From: Serratia sp. UGAL515B_01 | Lineage (GTDB): Bacteria; Pseudomonadota; Gammaproteobacteria; Enterobacterales; Enterobacteriaceae | DNA: 64,000 nucleotides | Direction of reading: 5' to 3' | NCBI RefSeq assembly: GCF_033095805.1 | Contig: NZ_CP109901.1 | Span: 3,779,766-3,843,765 of the forward strand | In this document: positions 8,080-16,085 of the stretch, piece after piece | Layout of the letters: every line of letters starts with the position of its first letter | How positions within the stretch are numbered: the first letter of the stretch is position 1 | The notes under the pieces: model-generated | Told to the model about the DNA's origin: nothing | Databases searched by the model: none | The model's input: only the letters and a program-made list of their open reading frames with translations | Program-made: the position numbers and the translations under genes

Positions 8080-8829
8080 TTAGCTAAAACCGAGGAGGGT
8101 GAACGCATCATCCTGTGGATGGTAGTCGAGCAAGCGCGTGGTTTCTTCCAACGATAGCCTTTTGTAGCGGTTATTAGAGATGCCATGCACCACGGCATAT
8201 TGCACATCAGCAATGCGGATGCAGCGATCAAGTAAGTCAGCGGCATCTCTATGGCTTAAGAATGCGCTCATATCCCGAGCCGTGATCTGTTTACCTGCAT
8301 CAAGAGCTGCAAAGTTAGCAATGCGCACTGACAACGCCGAGAGCCCCTCTTGATAGGCAAAATAGGCAGCAATGCCTTCACCAAATGCTTTACTGGCACC
8401 GTACATATTCTTTGGTCTTGGCGCATCTTCAGGACGGATCTCATAACTTAGCGGGTAACCTTCTACCGCTTGTGCACAGCTGGCAAAAACCACACGTCTG
8501 CAGCCAGCGTCTTTCGCTGCTCGAAATATATTAAAAGTGCCAAGGATATTATTGTTCAATAATGAAGGACGGAACTCTGCGTTTGAGGAAAGATCGGCAG
8601 CCAAATGCAACACGGTGTCGATGTTAGCACAAGCAGCGCGGCAGGCTTGGATATCAGTGATATCAAATGCCAAGACTTGGTCATCTGGGCGAAGACGTGC
8701 AAGCATGCCAATTTCTTTGTCTGCTAGCCGAAAAGCGTAGCGTTCGCCTACAAACTGCCTGAAAGCTGATGCGATTCGGCCACCAGCTCCAGTAATTAAC
8801 ACCCGTCCAAGCTCGGTACGTAATGCCAT
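8080..8829 (-). CDS. NAD-dependent epimerase/dehydratase family protein (uronate dehydrogenase-like)
   Basis: A 249-residue short-chain (extended-type) dehydrogenase. The Rossmann nucleotide loop is TGAGGRIA at 13-20, and the catalytic pair Tyr143-Lys147 lies in MYGASKAFGE. HLAADLSS, FASCAQAVEGYP and an RPEDAPRPKN segment give it the layout of uronate dehydrogenases and related sugar dehydrogenases, which oxidise hexuronates to lactones. Substrate cannot be fixed from sequence; a nucleotide-sugar epimerase role is possible but the protein is short for that. A GGGA stretch lies 9-12 nt before the ATG. It is transcribed away from the beta-glucoside operon and is not part of it. Confidence 0.75.
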   Translation of the reverse strand: MALRTELGRVLITGAGGRIASAFRQFVGERYAFRLADKEIGMLARLRPDDQVLAFDITDIQACRAACANIDTVLHLAADLSSNAEFRPSLLNNNILGTFNIFRAAKDAGCRRVVFASCAQAVEGYPLSYEIRPEDAPRPKNMYGASKAFGEGIAAYFAYQEGLSALSVRIANFAALDAGKQITARDMSAFLSHRDAADLLDRCIRIADVQYAVVHGISNNRYKRLSLEETTRLLDYHPQDDAFTLLGFS

Positions 8830-9319
8830 GGCTACTGCAATCCCTAAATCAAATTTTCCGGGTATTAGTAATAATACTGTGAGCTATTTTTGTCTACTTT
8901 TTAATTAATTTTTCTGATGTATTTTGATCACCATTACAGATTTATCTTAGTGATTTTTTCTGTTGTTGATTAATTCAGTAAGAATACTCTCATTTACTTT
9001 GGGCTAACAAAGATGCAAACAGTTTAATCTAAAAACAAATTTAAATTTTTATCTTACTGTTTTTTATTTAATTTATTCATTTTCATTGAGTTTTCACCGC
9101 TGATTCATATATATACTCACTATAAATTACATTCAGACATTTAATTAGCAAGCTTAATGTTTGGCCTGTAGTACATATGAATGAGCTAATGCGATTCATT
9201 CTCACATTTCGGCAAACCGAAAACCTATTATGTATTGTGGATCACAATTTAATAAATTTTTGGTGGAAAACCTTGCCGTATTGAAAAACAGGATGCTACC
9301 GTCATGACTCAACCGATTT
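8830..9319. other. AT-rich intergenic region upstream of the beta-glucoside operon
   Basis: No gene is supported. It must hold the promoters of the epimerase gene and of the PTS operon. A dyad ATTGTG-GAT-CACAAT at about 9234-9248 is notable, but its 3-nt spacer does not fit the CRP pattern. The left part is very AT-rich. Confidence 0.5.
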
Positions 9320-9350
9320 AGGGTTGTCACTGCTTTGGCAGGCAAAACCT
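9320..9350 (+). promoter_or_regulatory. BglG/LicT-type RNA antiterminator (RAT) site
   Basis: The leader reads GGGTTGTCACTGC, a short loop, then GGCAGGCAAAACCT. This is the bulged hairpin with the conserved GGCAGGCAAAACC 3' arm bound by antiterminators of the BglG family. Its 3' arm overlaps the 5' arm of the following terminator, so protein binding would prevent terminator folding and let the PTS operon be read. Confidence 0.9.
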
Positions 9351-9411
9351 AAACCTTGGGCTTCTTTTTCCTTTATTGGGAATAGACGCAACAAGGTTTA
9401 GGTTTTTTTTT
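9345..9411 (+). terminator. Leader terminator controlled by the RAT site
   Basis: A perfect 14-bp stem (AAACCTAAACCTTG at 9345-9358 pairing with 9392-9405) is followed by a run of nine T at 9403-9411. It lies 77 bp before the permease ATG, so without antitermination the operon should be off. Confidence 0.92.
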
Positions 9412-9487
9412 GTGCTGAATTCCATGGCGGCGATTGGCCATCGCCGTTGGTCGTGAACAGTAGCGTCATGTATTTAAGGATAGAACG

Positions 9488-11368
9488 ATGAAATATCAGG
9501 AAGTAGCCAGTGAGATATTGGCTGGCGTCGGTGGTCGCGACAATGTGAAAAGTCTGGTGCATTGCGCCACTCGCCTGCGTTTTAAACTGAATGAACGGAG
9601 TAAAGCAGATGCGGAAGCACTGAAGAGAAATCCAGGCGTTATCATGGTTGTGGAAAGCGGCGGTCAGTTTCAGGTGGTCGTGGGTAACCATGTCGGTGAG
9701 GTCTATAATGCCTTAAGTGTGCTGGCTGGGCTAGGTGATGCAACACCCAATACGGCTAATACTGATAATGAGGATAAAAAGGAAAACTTACTCAGCCGTT
9801 TTATCGACATCGTTTCCGGCATTTTTGTCCCATTACTCGGCGTAATGGCGGCTTCAGGGATCTTGAAAGGGTTCCTAGCATTAAGTCTAGCCTGTGGTTG
9901 GTTACTGGAAAGTAGCGGGACTTTCAAGCTGTTGTTTGCCGCCAGCGATTCGCTGTTCTATTTTTTCCCTATCATGCTGGGTTACACAGCGGGCAAGAAA
10001 TTCGGTGGCAATCACTTTATAACCATGGCAATAGGTGGAGCGCTGACGCACCCCTTGATAATGACAGCTTTCGATGCATCGCAGCAGGCAGGAAGCCAGC
10101 CAGAGTATTTTCTCGGTATCCCAATTACCTTTATCAACTATAGCTCGTCGGTCATCCCGATTATTTTTGCTGCTTGGGTTTCTTGCCGACTGGAACCGCT
10201 GTTTAACCGGGTTATACACAGTGCGTTGCGTAATTTTTTGACGCCGCTGATGTGTCTGGCGATCACGGTACTTTTGACCTTCCTGCTTATTGGGCCTGTA
10301 GCAACTTGGTTGAGTCAAACACTGGCTCATGGCTACCAAGCCATTTATGGCTTTAATCCGATCGTGGCGGGAGCGTTTATGGGGGCACTGTGGCAGGTCT
10401 TTGTGATCTTTGGCCTACATTGGGGTTTTGTCCCTCTGATGATCAATAACATCAGCGTGTTTAGGCACGACACGCTGGTACCACTGTTGTTGCCAGCGGT
10501 AATGGGCCAAGTGGGCGCAACGCTGGGAGTGATGCTGCGTACTCGCGATGCCAAACTGCGTGTGATGGCGGGTTCGGCCGTTACCGCAGGGATCTTCGGC
10601 ATTACCGAACCTGCGGTGTATGGGGTCACATTGCCGAATAAGCGTCCGTTTATTTTCGGTTGTATCGGGGGGGCTTTAGGCGGCGCGATCATCGGTTACT
10701 TCCATACCAAGACCTACTCATTTGGTTTGGTGAGCATCTTCACTTTCGCTCAAATCATCCCTGCTGGCGGCTTTGACACTACTGTGTGGGGGGCAATCGG
10801 CGGTACGTTATTCGCGTTTATATTTGCCGCTATCGCCAGTTATTTGTTCGGTATCGTGCCCATGGCAGAGCAAAAAACGGAAAAGGCCCAAGATGCTGGC
10901 CCATCGGTCAACCGCAAGCAGCTGGTTACCAGCCCGATAACCGGGGATATTATTCCCCTTGAGCAGGTGAAAGATGACACCTTTGCCAGTGGCCTGCTGG
11001 GGAAAGGCGTCGCCATTCAACCACACCTAGGCAGAGTGGTCTCACCAGTCGATGGCAGCATCGCGTCGCTGTTCAAAACCCGTCATGCCATCGGTATTGA
11101 ATCAAATGACGGCGCAGAACTGTTAATCCATGTTGGTATTGATACCGTTAAACTCGATGGCCTGCATTTCACCGCACATATCAAAGAAGGCGATCGGGTC
11201 AAACAGGGCGATCTACTGATCGAGTTTGATCTTGAGGCCATTCGTGCAGCAGGTTTTGATACCACAACACCCGTTATTGTCAGCAACAGTGACGACTATA
11301 TCGATGTGCTTACCAGTGGCCAGAGTCAGGTACAAGAACAAGCACCGCTACTGACTTTATTACGTTAA
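9488..11368 (+). CDS. Beta-glucoside PTS permease, fused EIIBCA
   Basis: Phosphoenolpyruvate-dependent importer that takes up and phosphorylates aryl-beta-glucosides or cellobiose-like sugars at the inner membrane. Domains in order: EIIB at about 1-85 with phospho-Cys26 in LVHCATRLRFKL; EIIC, about ten membrane helices at 100-460, with the GITEPAVYGV motif; and EIIA at about 485-626 with phospho-His548 in LLIHVGIDTVKLDG. The 626-residue length and domain order match BglF/ArbF. It has a RAT/terminator leader upstream and the 6-phospho-beta-glucosidase 23 bp downstream, but no bglG-type gene beside it. It is probably also under catabolite control. The exact sugar is not determinable. Confidence 0.93.
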   Translation: MKYQEVASEILAGVGGRDNVKSLVHCATRLRFKLNERSKADAEALKRNPGVIMVVESGGQFQVVVGNHVGEVYNALSVLAGLGDATPNTANTDNEDKKENLLSRFIDIVSGIFVPLLGVMAASGILKGFLALSLACGWLLESSGTFKLLFAASDSLFYFFPIMLGYTAGKKFGGNHFITMAIGGALTHPLIMTAFDASQQAGSQPEYFLGIPITFINYSSSVIPIIFAAWVSCRLEPLFNRVIHSALRNFLTPLMCLAITVLLTFLLIGPVATWLSQTLAHGYQAIYGFNPIVAGAFMGALWQVFVIFGLHWGFVPLMINNISVFRHDTLVPLLLPAVMGQVGATLGVMLRTRDAKLRVMAGSAVTAGIFGITEPAVYGVTLPNKRPFIFGCIGGALGGAIIGYFHTKTYSFGLVSIFTFAQIIPAGGFDTTVWGAIGGTLFAFIFAAIASYLFGIVPMAEQKTEKAQDAGPSVNRKQLVTSPITGDIIPLEQVKDDTFASGLLGKGVAIQPHLGRVVSPVDGSIASLFKTRHAIGIESNDGAELLIHVGIDTVKLDGLHFTAHIKEGDRVKQGDLLIEFDLEAIRAAGFDTTTPVIVSNSDDYIDVLTSGQSQVQEQAPLLTLLR

Positions 11369-11391
11369 TCAGGATCATTGAGGAGAAAGCG

Positions 11392-12792
11392 ATGAGTTGC
11401 AAATTTCCAGAACATTTTTTATGGGGCGGCGCGGTTGCAGCAAATCAGGTGGAAGGGGCGTACCTGGAAGAAGGTAAAGGCCTTTCGACGTCAGACCTGC
11501 AACCACAAGGGATTTTTGGTGCACTGACACCGCGTGTTGCCGGCGATAACGGTATCAAAGATGTGGCGATCGATTTCTATCACCGTTACCCGGAAGATAT
11601 TGCACTGTTTGCTGAGATGGGTTTTAAATGCTTACGTACCTCGATCGCCTGGACTCGTATCTTCCCACAAGGAGATGAAGAGGCACCCAACGAAGCTGGG
11701 TTAGCATTTTATGATCGGCTGTTTGATGAGATGGCAAAATATAGTATCCAACCGTTGATTACCCTTTCCCACTACGAAATGCCCTATGGCCTGACACAAA
11801 AGTATGGTGGCTGGGGGAGTCGCAGGACCATTGAGTTTTTCGAACGCTATGCACGTACCGTGTTTGAGCGCTACAAACACAAGGTCAAGTACTGGTTGAC
11901 ATTCAATGAAATAAACATGTCGCTGCATGCACCGTTCACCGGAGTCGGTCTACCGGAAGACAGTAGCAAGAGCGATATTTATCAAGCGATCCACCATCAA
12001 TTGGTGGCCAGCGCCAAAGCAGTGAAGGCTTGCCATGAGATTGTGCCCAATGGGCAAATCGGCAATATGCTATTAGGTGGTATTCTTTATCCACTAAGTT
12101 GCAAACCAGAAGACGTATTGGAAACACAGCGTCAGAACCGCGACTGGCTGTTTTTTGGCGATGTTCAAGCTCGTGGTGCTTACCCATCTTATATGACGCG
12201 TTTCTTCCGTGAAAATGACATTCAAGTGACCATTACGGAGGAAGATAAACAGGCACTGTGTGAAACGATCGACTTTATTTCGTTCAGCTACTACATGAGT
12301 GGTTGCGTTACCACCGATCAAACACTGAACAACACCGCACGTGCGAACATTCTAAATATGGTACCCAACCCGCATCTGGCAAGTTCAGAGTGGGGTTGGC
12401 AAATTGACCCTGTTGGTCTGCGTTATCTGCTTAATGTGTTGTATGACCGCTATCAAAAACCCCTGTTTATTGTTGAAAATGGTTTAGGGGCAAAAGATCG
12501 TCTTGAAGCCGATGGCAGTATCAATGACGATTACCGCATCAATTACCTTAACGATCATTTGGTGCAAGTGGCAGAGGCGATTGACGATGGAGTTGAAGTC
12601 ATGGGCTATACCAGTTGGGGCCCGATCGATTTGGTCAGCGCTTCAAAAGCAGAAATGTCGAAACGTTATGGTTTTATCTATGTTGACCGTGATGATGCGG
12701 GCAACGGTACTCTTGAACGCCGCCGCAAGAAGAGTTTTTACTGGTATCGTGATGTGATTCAGAGCAATGGCAACCGCCTGAAAGCCAAGTAA
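11392..12792 (+). CDS. 6-phospho-beta-glucosidase, glycoside hydrolase family 1
   Basis: Cytosolic enzyme that splits the phosphorylated beta-glucoside delivered by the upstream permease into glucose 6-phosphate and the aglycone. The 466 residues are the normal length (BglA/BglB/AscB type). The N-terminal FLWGGAVAANQVEGA is the family signature; the acid/base Glu173 is in TFNEIN and the nucleophile Glu362 in IVENGLG. KRYGFIYVDRDD and RRKKSFYWY near the C-terminus are usual for phospho-specific members. It is preceded by a GAGGAGAAAG ribosome binding site and is the last gene of the operon. Confidence 0.94.
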   Translation: MSCKFPEHFLWGGAVAANQVEGAYLEEGKGLSTSDLQPQGIFGALTPRVAGDNGIKDVAIDFYHRYPEDIALFAEMGFKCLRTSIAWTRIFPQGDEEAPNEAGLAFYDRLFDEMAKYSIQPLITLSHYEMPYGLTQKYGGWGSRRTIEFFERYARTVFERYKHKVKYWLTFNEINMSLHAPFTGVGLPEDSSKSDIYQAIHHQLVASAKAVKACHEIVPNGQIGNMLLGGILYPLSCKPEDVLETQRQNRDWLFFGDVQARGAYPSYMTRFFRENDIQVTITEEDKQALCETIDFISFSYYMSGCVTTDQTLNNTARANILNMVPNPHLASSEWGWQIDPVGLRYLLNVLYDRYQKPLFIVENGLGAKDRLEADGSINDDYRINYLNDHLVQVAEAIDDGVEVMGYTSWGPIDLVSASKAEMSKRYGFIYVDRDDAGNGTLERRRKKSFYWYRDVIQSNGNRLKAK

Positions 12793-12808
12793 TTACCTTT
12801 TTTAAACA

Positions 12809-12828
12809 GCCCGGCGTAATAGCCGGGC
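12809..12828 (+). terminator. Possible terminator after the phospho-beta-glucosidase gene
   Basis: A 7-bp GC stem (GCCCGGC / GCCGGGC) with a 6-nt loop lies 16 bp after the stop. No T-run follows, so it may be only an RNA-stabilising hairpin. Confidence 0.4.
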
Positions 12829-12921
12829 ATCTATAAAAATAGATGGGCGCTATGTAGCCGTAATCGTTATCCCTCTGTTGCTGGCATTGTGACCCGCCTG
12901 ATTGCATTACCTCTGTCGTAC

Positions 12922-14682
12922 TTAGCGAGCAACATTCAGAACGCTAACCTTTACTACGGTACCAGGCAACGTCGTCATAACGGGATCTTCGTTGAAACCG
13001 TTTATACTATGTTGTTGCAACTTTTTCACCAATGACAGAAAAGCGGGCGCTTTCAGAAAATCATGTAATTGTTTGGCCTTTTTGGCACCTATGCCTGTAA
13101 TTTCCTGCCATTGGGCTGGCGTCATTTGCTTAATTTGCGACCAATTTTGAAGAGTAGCCGACTGCAGCGGGGAAAGCGGAATACCAAGAGCCATTAGCCA
13201 ATGACCAAAAGGTTGCTGCTGCGCCAGACGAAGCTGCTGATAAAGGGTTTGCCTACGCTTTTGCCCCATGCCAGGAACACGGCTAAGTCGCTCTGGGGTT
13301 AAATCCAGCCAATCCAATAAGCCATCTACCAATCCCTGATCGATTAGCATTTGCCATCCGGCTTTGCCCAGGCCAGCGATATTCAGACCATTCGCACTAC
13401 TCAACCAGACTAAACGCGCCATAAATTGCTGCCGACAACCAGGTTCTAAAGTAAAACAGCTCAGCGGGTGGTAATTCTCCGGCTTTGGCACTTCGAAAGT
13501 TTTTCTTTCCATCGTTCGCCATACGACTTGCTCCAAATGCGGTATGCCTTGCCCCTTCAAGCTGATAGCAACATGATCGCCCGTAACAATATCCCATTTC
13601 CGCCACAATGCCAGCGAACCGAGGTTAACACGCCGTATCCACTTATCATCCATGCGTACTGGTTCCAGACGCAGCACCACTGCGATTTTACCGGTACGGC
13701 CAATAGCAAACTCGACTTCGTTCACCCTCGCTACTTGCTGAACGGGCGGATATTTCCAAGCGGCGGCCCAATCTCCAGGTTTAGCTTGCCAATAACGGCT
13801 TGGAGGAACTGTTCCCTGATGGATAACGACCCCATCAGTGACGAACGGTAAGGGTGTCCGATGCCAGAATTCACGCCATTGCTCCACATCCGCCACTGTA
13901 TTGACCGGCTTTGAGTATTGCTGCGAGAGCAGAAAGCCCATGTCAGTAAGCTGTTGCAGACGTTCTGCCATTCTCTCAGGGCCATCAGGCCATGACCATA
14001 CAAACAAGCCAAGCTGCTTCAATTCAGCTGAGGGCGAATTGCGCATCAACATCCCAGCAGCCTTAGAACGGGCGTTTATGCCGCCTTGAGTCTGCTGCCG
14101 ATGATCGTTCACCTTCAGGAACAGTTCTCCCTGTAAAACCAGAGATTCTGGCACTTGTTTTAAAACTTTAGGCACTGCGGGAATGGATCGAACCTTTTCC
14201 AACCAATTTTCCCCCTTCAGCCCGTTGCCCCGGCTAATGGCACTGACCAGTACGCCATCTTGATAGACCAACGTTACCGCCACCCCATCAATTTTAGGCT
14301 GAACCCATAAATCATGACGCCCTTGCATCCATTGCCCAACCGCATTGCGGTCAGGGAGTTTCCGTAACCCCGTTTGCGGCACCGGATGCTGAACTTTGCC
14401 TGCAGGCAACGTAGGTATGTTGTCTTTTGCTCTTGCATCGCCCACACAATATTGCCAATCTTGCAGTTGCCGCACTAAACCATCGTATATCTCGTCTTCA
14501 ATCAGACCATTACCAAAGCGATAATAAGCCTCATCCCAGCGAGCCAACTGGTCATGCAGCGCCGTCATTTCCAAACGCAACCTTTCGGTAGACCAATTCG
14601 GACAGTTTTTAGCCCATGCAGTACCACATAGAAATATCATCACCATCAGCACGCGACTCCCTCGACTAACGCAGTTCAACAT
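12922..14682 (-). CDS. ligB: NAD-dependent DNA ligase LigB
   Basis: Second, non-essential NAD+-dependent DNA ligase of enterobacteria. The ATG at 14682 is chosen because AAGGAGGT sits 5 nt before it; it gives 586 residues (E. coli LigB 560). The adenylation lysine is K130 in WVQPKIDGVAVTLVY, followed by the SRGNGLKGENW nucleotidyltransferase motif and an OB fold. A four-cysteine-poor zinc region and helix-hairpin-helix repeats (RVPGMGQKRR, EITGIGAKKA) come next; there is no BRCT domain, which separates LigB from LigA. The N-terminus (VLMVMIFLCGTAWA) looks like a signal peptide or membrane anchor, as in E. coli LigB, odd for a DNA enzyme. It is divergent from gmk. Confidence 0.93.
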   Translation of the reverse strand: MLNCVSRGSRVLMVMIFLCGTAWAKNCPNWSTERLRLEMTALHDQLARWDEAYYRFGNGLIEDEIYDGLVRQLQDWQYCVGDARAKDNIPTLPAGKVQHPVPQTGLRKLPDRNAVGQWMQGRHDLWVQPKIDGVAVTLVYQDGVLVSAISRGNGLKGENWLEKVRSIPAVPKVLKQVPESLVLQGELFLKVNDHRQQTQGGINARSKAAGMLMRNSPSAELKQLGLFVWSWPDGPERMAERLQQLTDMGFLLSQQYSKPVNTVADVEQWREFWHRTPLPFVTDGVVIHQGTVPPSRYWQAKPGDWAAAWKYPPVQQVARVNEVEFAIGRTGKIAVVLRLEPVRMDDKWIRRVNLGSLALWRKWDIVTGDHVAISLKGQGIPHLEQVVWRTMERKTFEVPKPENYHPLSCFTLEPGCRQQFMARLVWLSSANGLNIAGLGKAGWQMLIDQGLVDGLLDWLDLTPERLSRVPGMGQKRRQTLYQQLRLAQQQPFGHWLMALGIPLSPLQSATLQNWSQIKQMTPAQWQEITGIGAKKAKQLHDFLKAPAFLSLVKKLQQHSINGFNEDPVMTTLPGTVVKVSVLNVAR

Positions 14683-15113
14683 TGCACACCTCCTTGATAT
14701 GCAAGAGTAAACACGCAATATTCCATTTTGACGAACAGCAATAAAATGAAATGCAAAATGTTTTCCAAAAAATATGCGTGTTTGCAGAAAACATTAAAAT
14801 TATCCCGATACATCACTCAAATCGGCTTTTTATTCCTATTTTTGCTAGAAAACAGCGACCAAAATGAGAGCGAACACTGCATATCGCCCGTCAGCCGTGT
14901 ATACTGTGTCGAGAAATTACACTTCCGCTGTCACTAACCTGCGGCCTATACCGGTAGGCTTTATTGGCGCAGACAGTTTGGACACGGCAGCATGCTGAAA
15001 CCATAACGTAGAGGCAGTGCGTAAGGATTTCTCGCCTTGCCAAGGCCCAAATTGACAAGTGAAATAGCCCTAAAGGGCAGGCTTTTAATCAATCGATATC
15101 AACGAACATCATC
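14683..15113. other. Divergent ligB/gmk intergenic region
   Basis: About 430 bp with no supported gene. A short dyad GCCCT-AA-AGGGC at 15067-15078 lies 35 bp before gmk and could affect its leader RNA. Promoters for both genes must be here; none is called with confidence. Confidence 0.5.
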
Positions 15114-15737
15114 ATGGCTCAAGGCACGCTTTATATTGTCTCAGCACCAAGTGGCGCAGGGAAATCAAGTCTGATTCAGGCTTTGTTAAAAACGCAACCG
15201 CTGTACGACACGCAGGTTTCCGTTTCACACACCACGCGCGAACGCCGCCCGGGTGAGAATCACGGTGAACATTACTTTTTCGTTTCGAAAGACGAATTCC
15301 ACCGTATGATTGAGCAGGATGAGTTTCTTGAGCATGCAGAAGTCTTCAGCAACTATTACGGCACCTCACGCGCCGCAATTGAACAAGTCCTGTCGACCGG
15401 TGTTGATATCTTTCTGGATATCGATTGGCAAGGTGCTCAACAAATCCGTGCAAAGATGCCACACGCGCGCAGCATCTTCATTCTGCCACCTTCGAAGGAA
15501 GAACTTGGCCGACGCCTGCGTGGTCGTGGGCAAGATGCCGATGATGTGATCGCACGGCGTATGGCTCAAGCCGTTGCAGAAATGACGCATTACGCGGAGT
15601 ATGATTATTTAATAGTAAATGATGATTTCGATCTGGCACTGTCCGATCTGAAAACCATTATTCGTGCCGAACGCTTGCGTTTGGGCCGTCAAATATTGCG
15701 GCATGATGCTTTAATCAGCAAATTATTGGCAGACTGA
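15114..15737 (+). CDS. gmk: Guanylate kinase
   Basis: Cytosolic kinase that phosphorylates GMP to GDP with ATP. The 207 residues match E. coli Gmk. The P-loop SAPSGAGKSS is at 10-19, and the GMP-binding region VSHTTRERRPGE and HYFFVSKDEF follow directly. It heads the gmk-rpoZ-spoT-trmH-recG gene row, which links guanine nucleotide supply with (p)ppGpp turnover by SpoT. Confidence 0.97.
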   Translation: MAQGTLYIVSAPSGAGKSSLIQALLKTQPLYDTQVSVSHTTRERRPGENHGEHYFFVSKDEFHRMIEQDEFLEHAEVFSNYYGTSRAAIEQVLSTGVDIFLDIDWQGAQQIRAKMPHARSIFILPPSKEELGRRLRGRGQDADDVIARRMAQAVAEMTHYAEYDYLIVNDDFDLALSDLKTIIRAERLRLGRQILRHDALISKLLAD

Positions 15738-15791
15738 AGACAGTTTCAGTATTATGCCCAGTCTTTTCGTCACCTGTGGAGTAGCACAAAT

Positions 15792-16067
15792 ATGGCACGC
15801 GTAACTGTTCAAGACGCTGTAGAGAAAATTGGTAACCGTTTTGACCTGGTGTTGGTCGCTGCTCGTCGAGCTCGTCAGATCCAGACTGGTGGTAAAGACG
15901 CTCTGGTACCCGAAGAGAACGATAAGTTCACCGTTATCGCTCTACGTGAAATCGAAAAAGGCCTGATCAATAGCCAGATCCTCGATGTACGTGAGCGTCA
16001 GGAACAGCAAGAACAGGAAGCCGCAGAGATCCAAGCGGTTACTGCCATTGCTGAAGGTCGTCGTTGA
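15792..16067 (+). CDS. rpoZ: RNA polymerase omega subunit
   Basis: A 91-residue omega subunit that helps fold the beta' subunit and forms one of the ppGpp sites of RNA polymerase. The conserved core MARVTVQDAVEKIGNRF and ALREIEKGLI is intact and length is that of E. coli. It lies 54 bp after gmk and 18 bp before spoT, as in E. coli. Confidence 0.97.
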   Translation: MARVTVQDAVEKIGNRFDLVLVAARRARQIQTGGKDALVPEENDKFTVIALREIEKGLINSQILDVRERQEQQEQEAAEIQAVTAIAEGRR

Positions 16068-16085
16068 TTAGACAGTGAGTCTGCC

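Noticed and set aside
9234..9248. Dyad ATTGTGGATCACAAT as a CRP site for the PTS operon
   Set aside because: The half-sites are 3 nt apart, whereas CRP needs TGTGA-N6-TCACA. CRP control is likely but not shown here.
14728..14937. A 69-residue frame upstream of gmk
   Set aside because: No ribosome binding site, no recognisable family, AT-rich composition of a promoter region.
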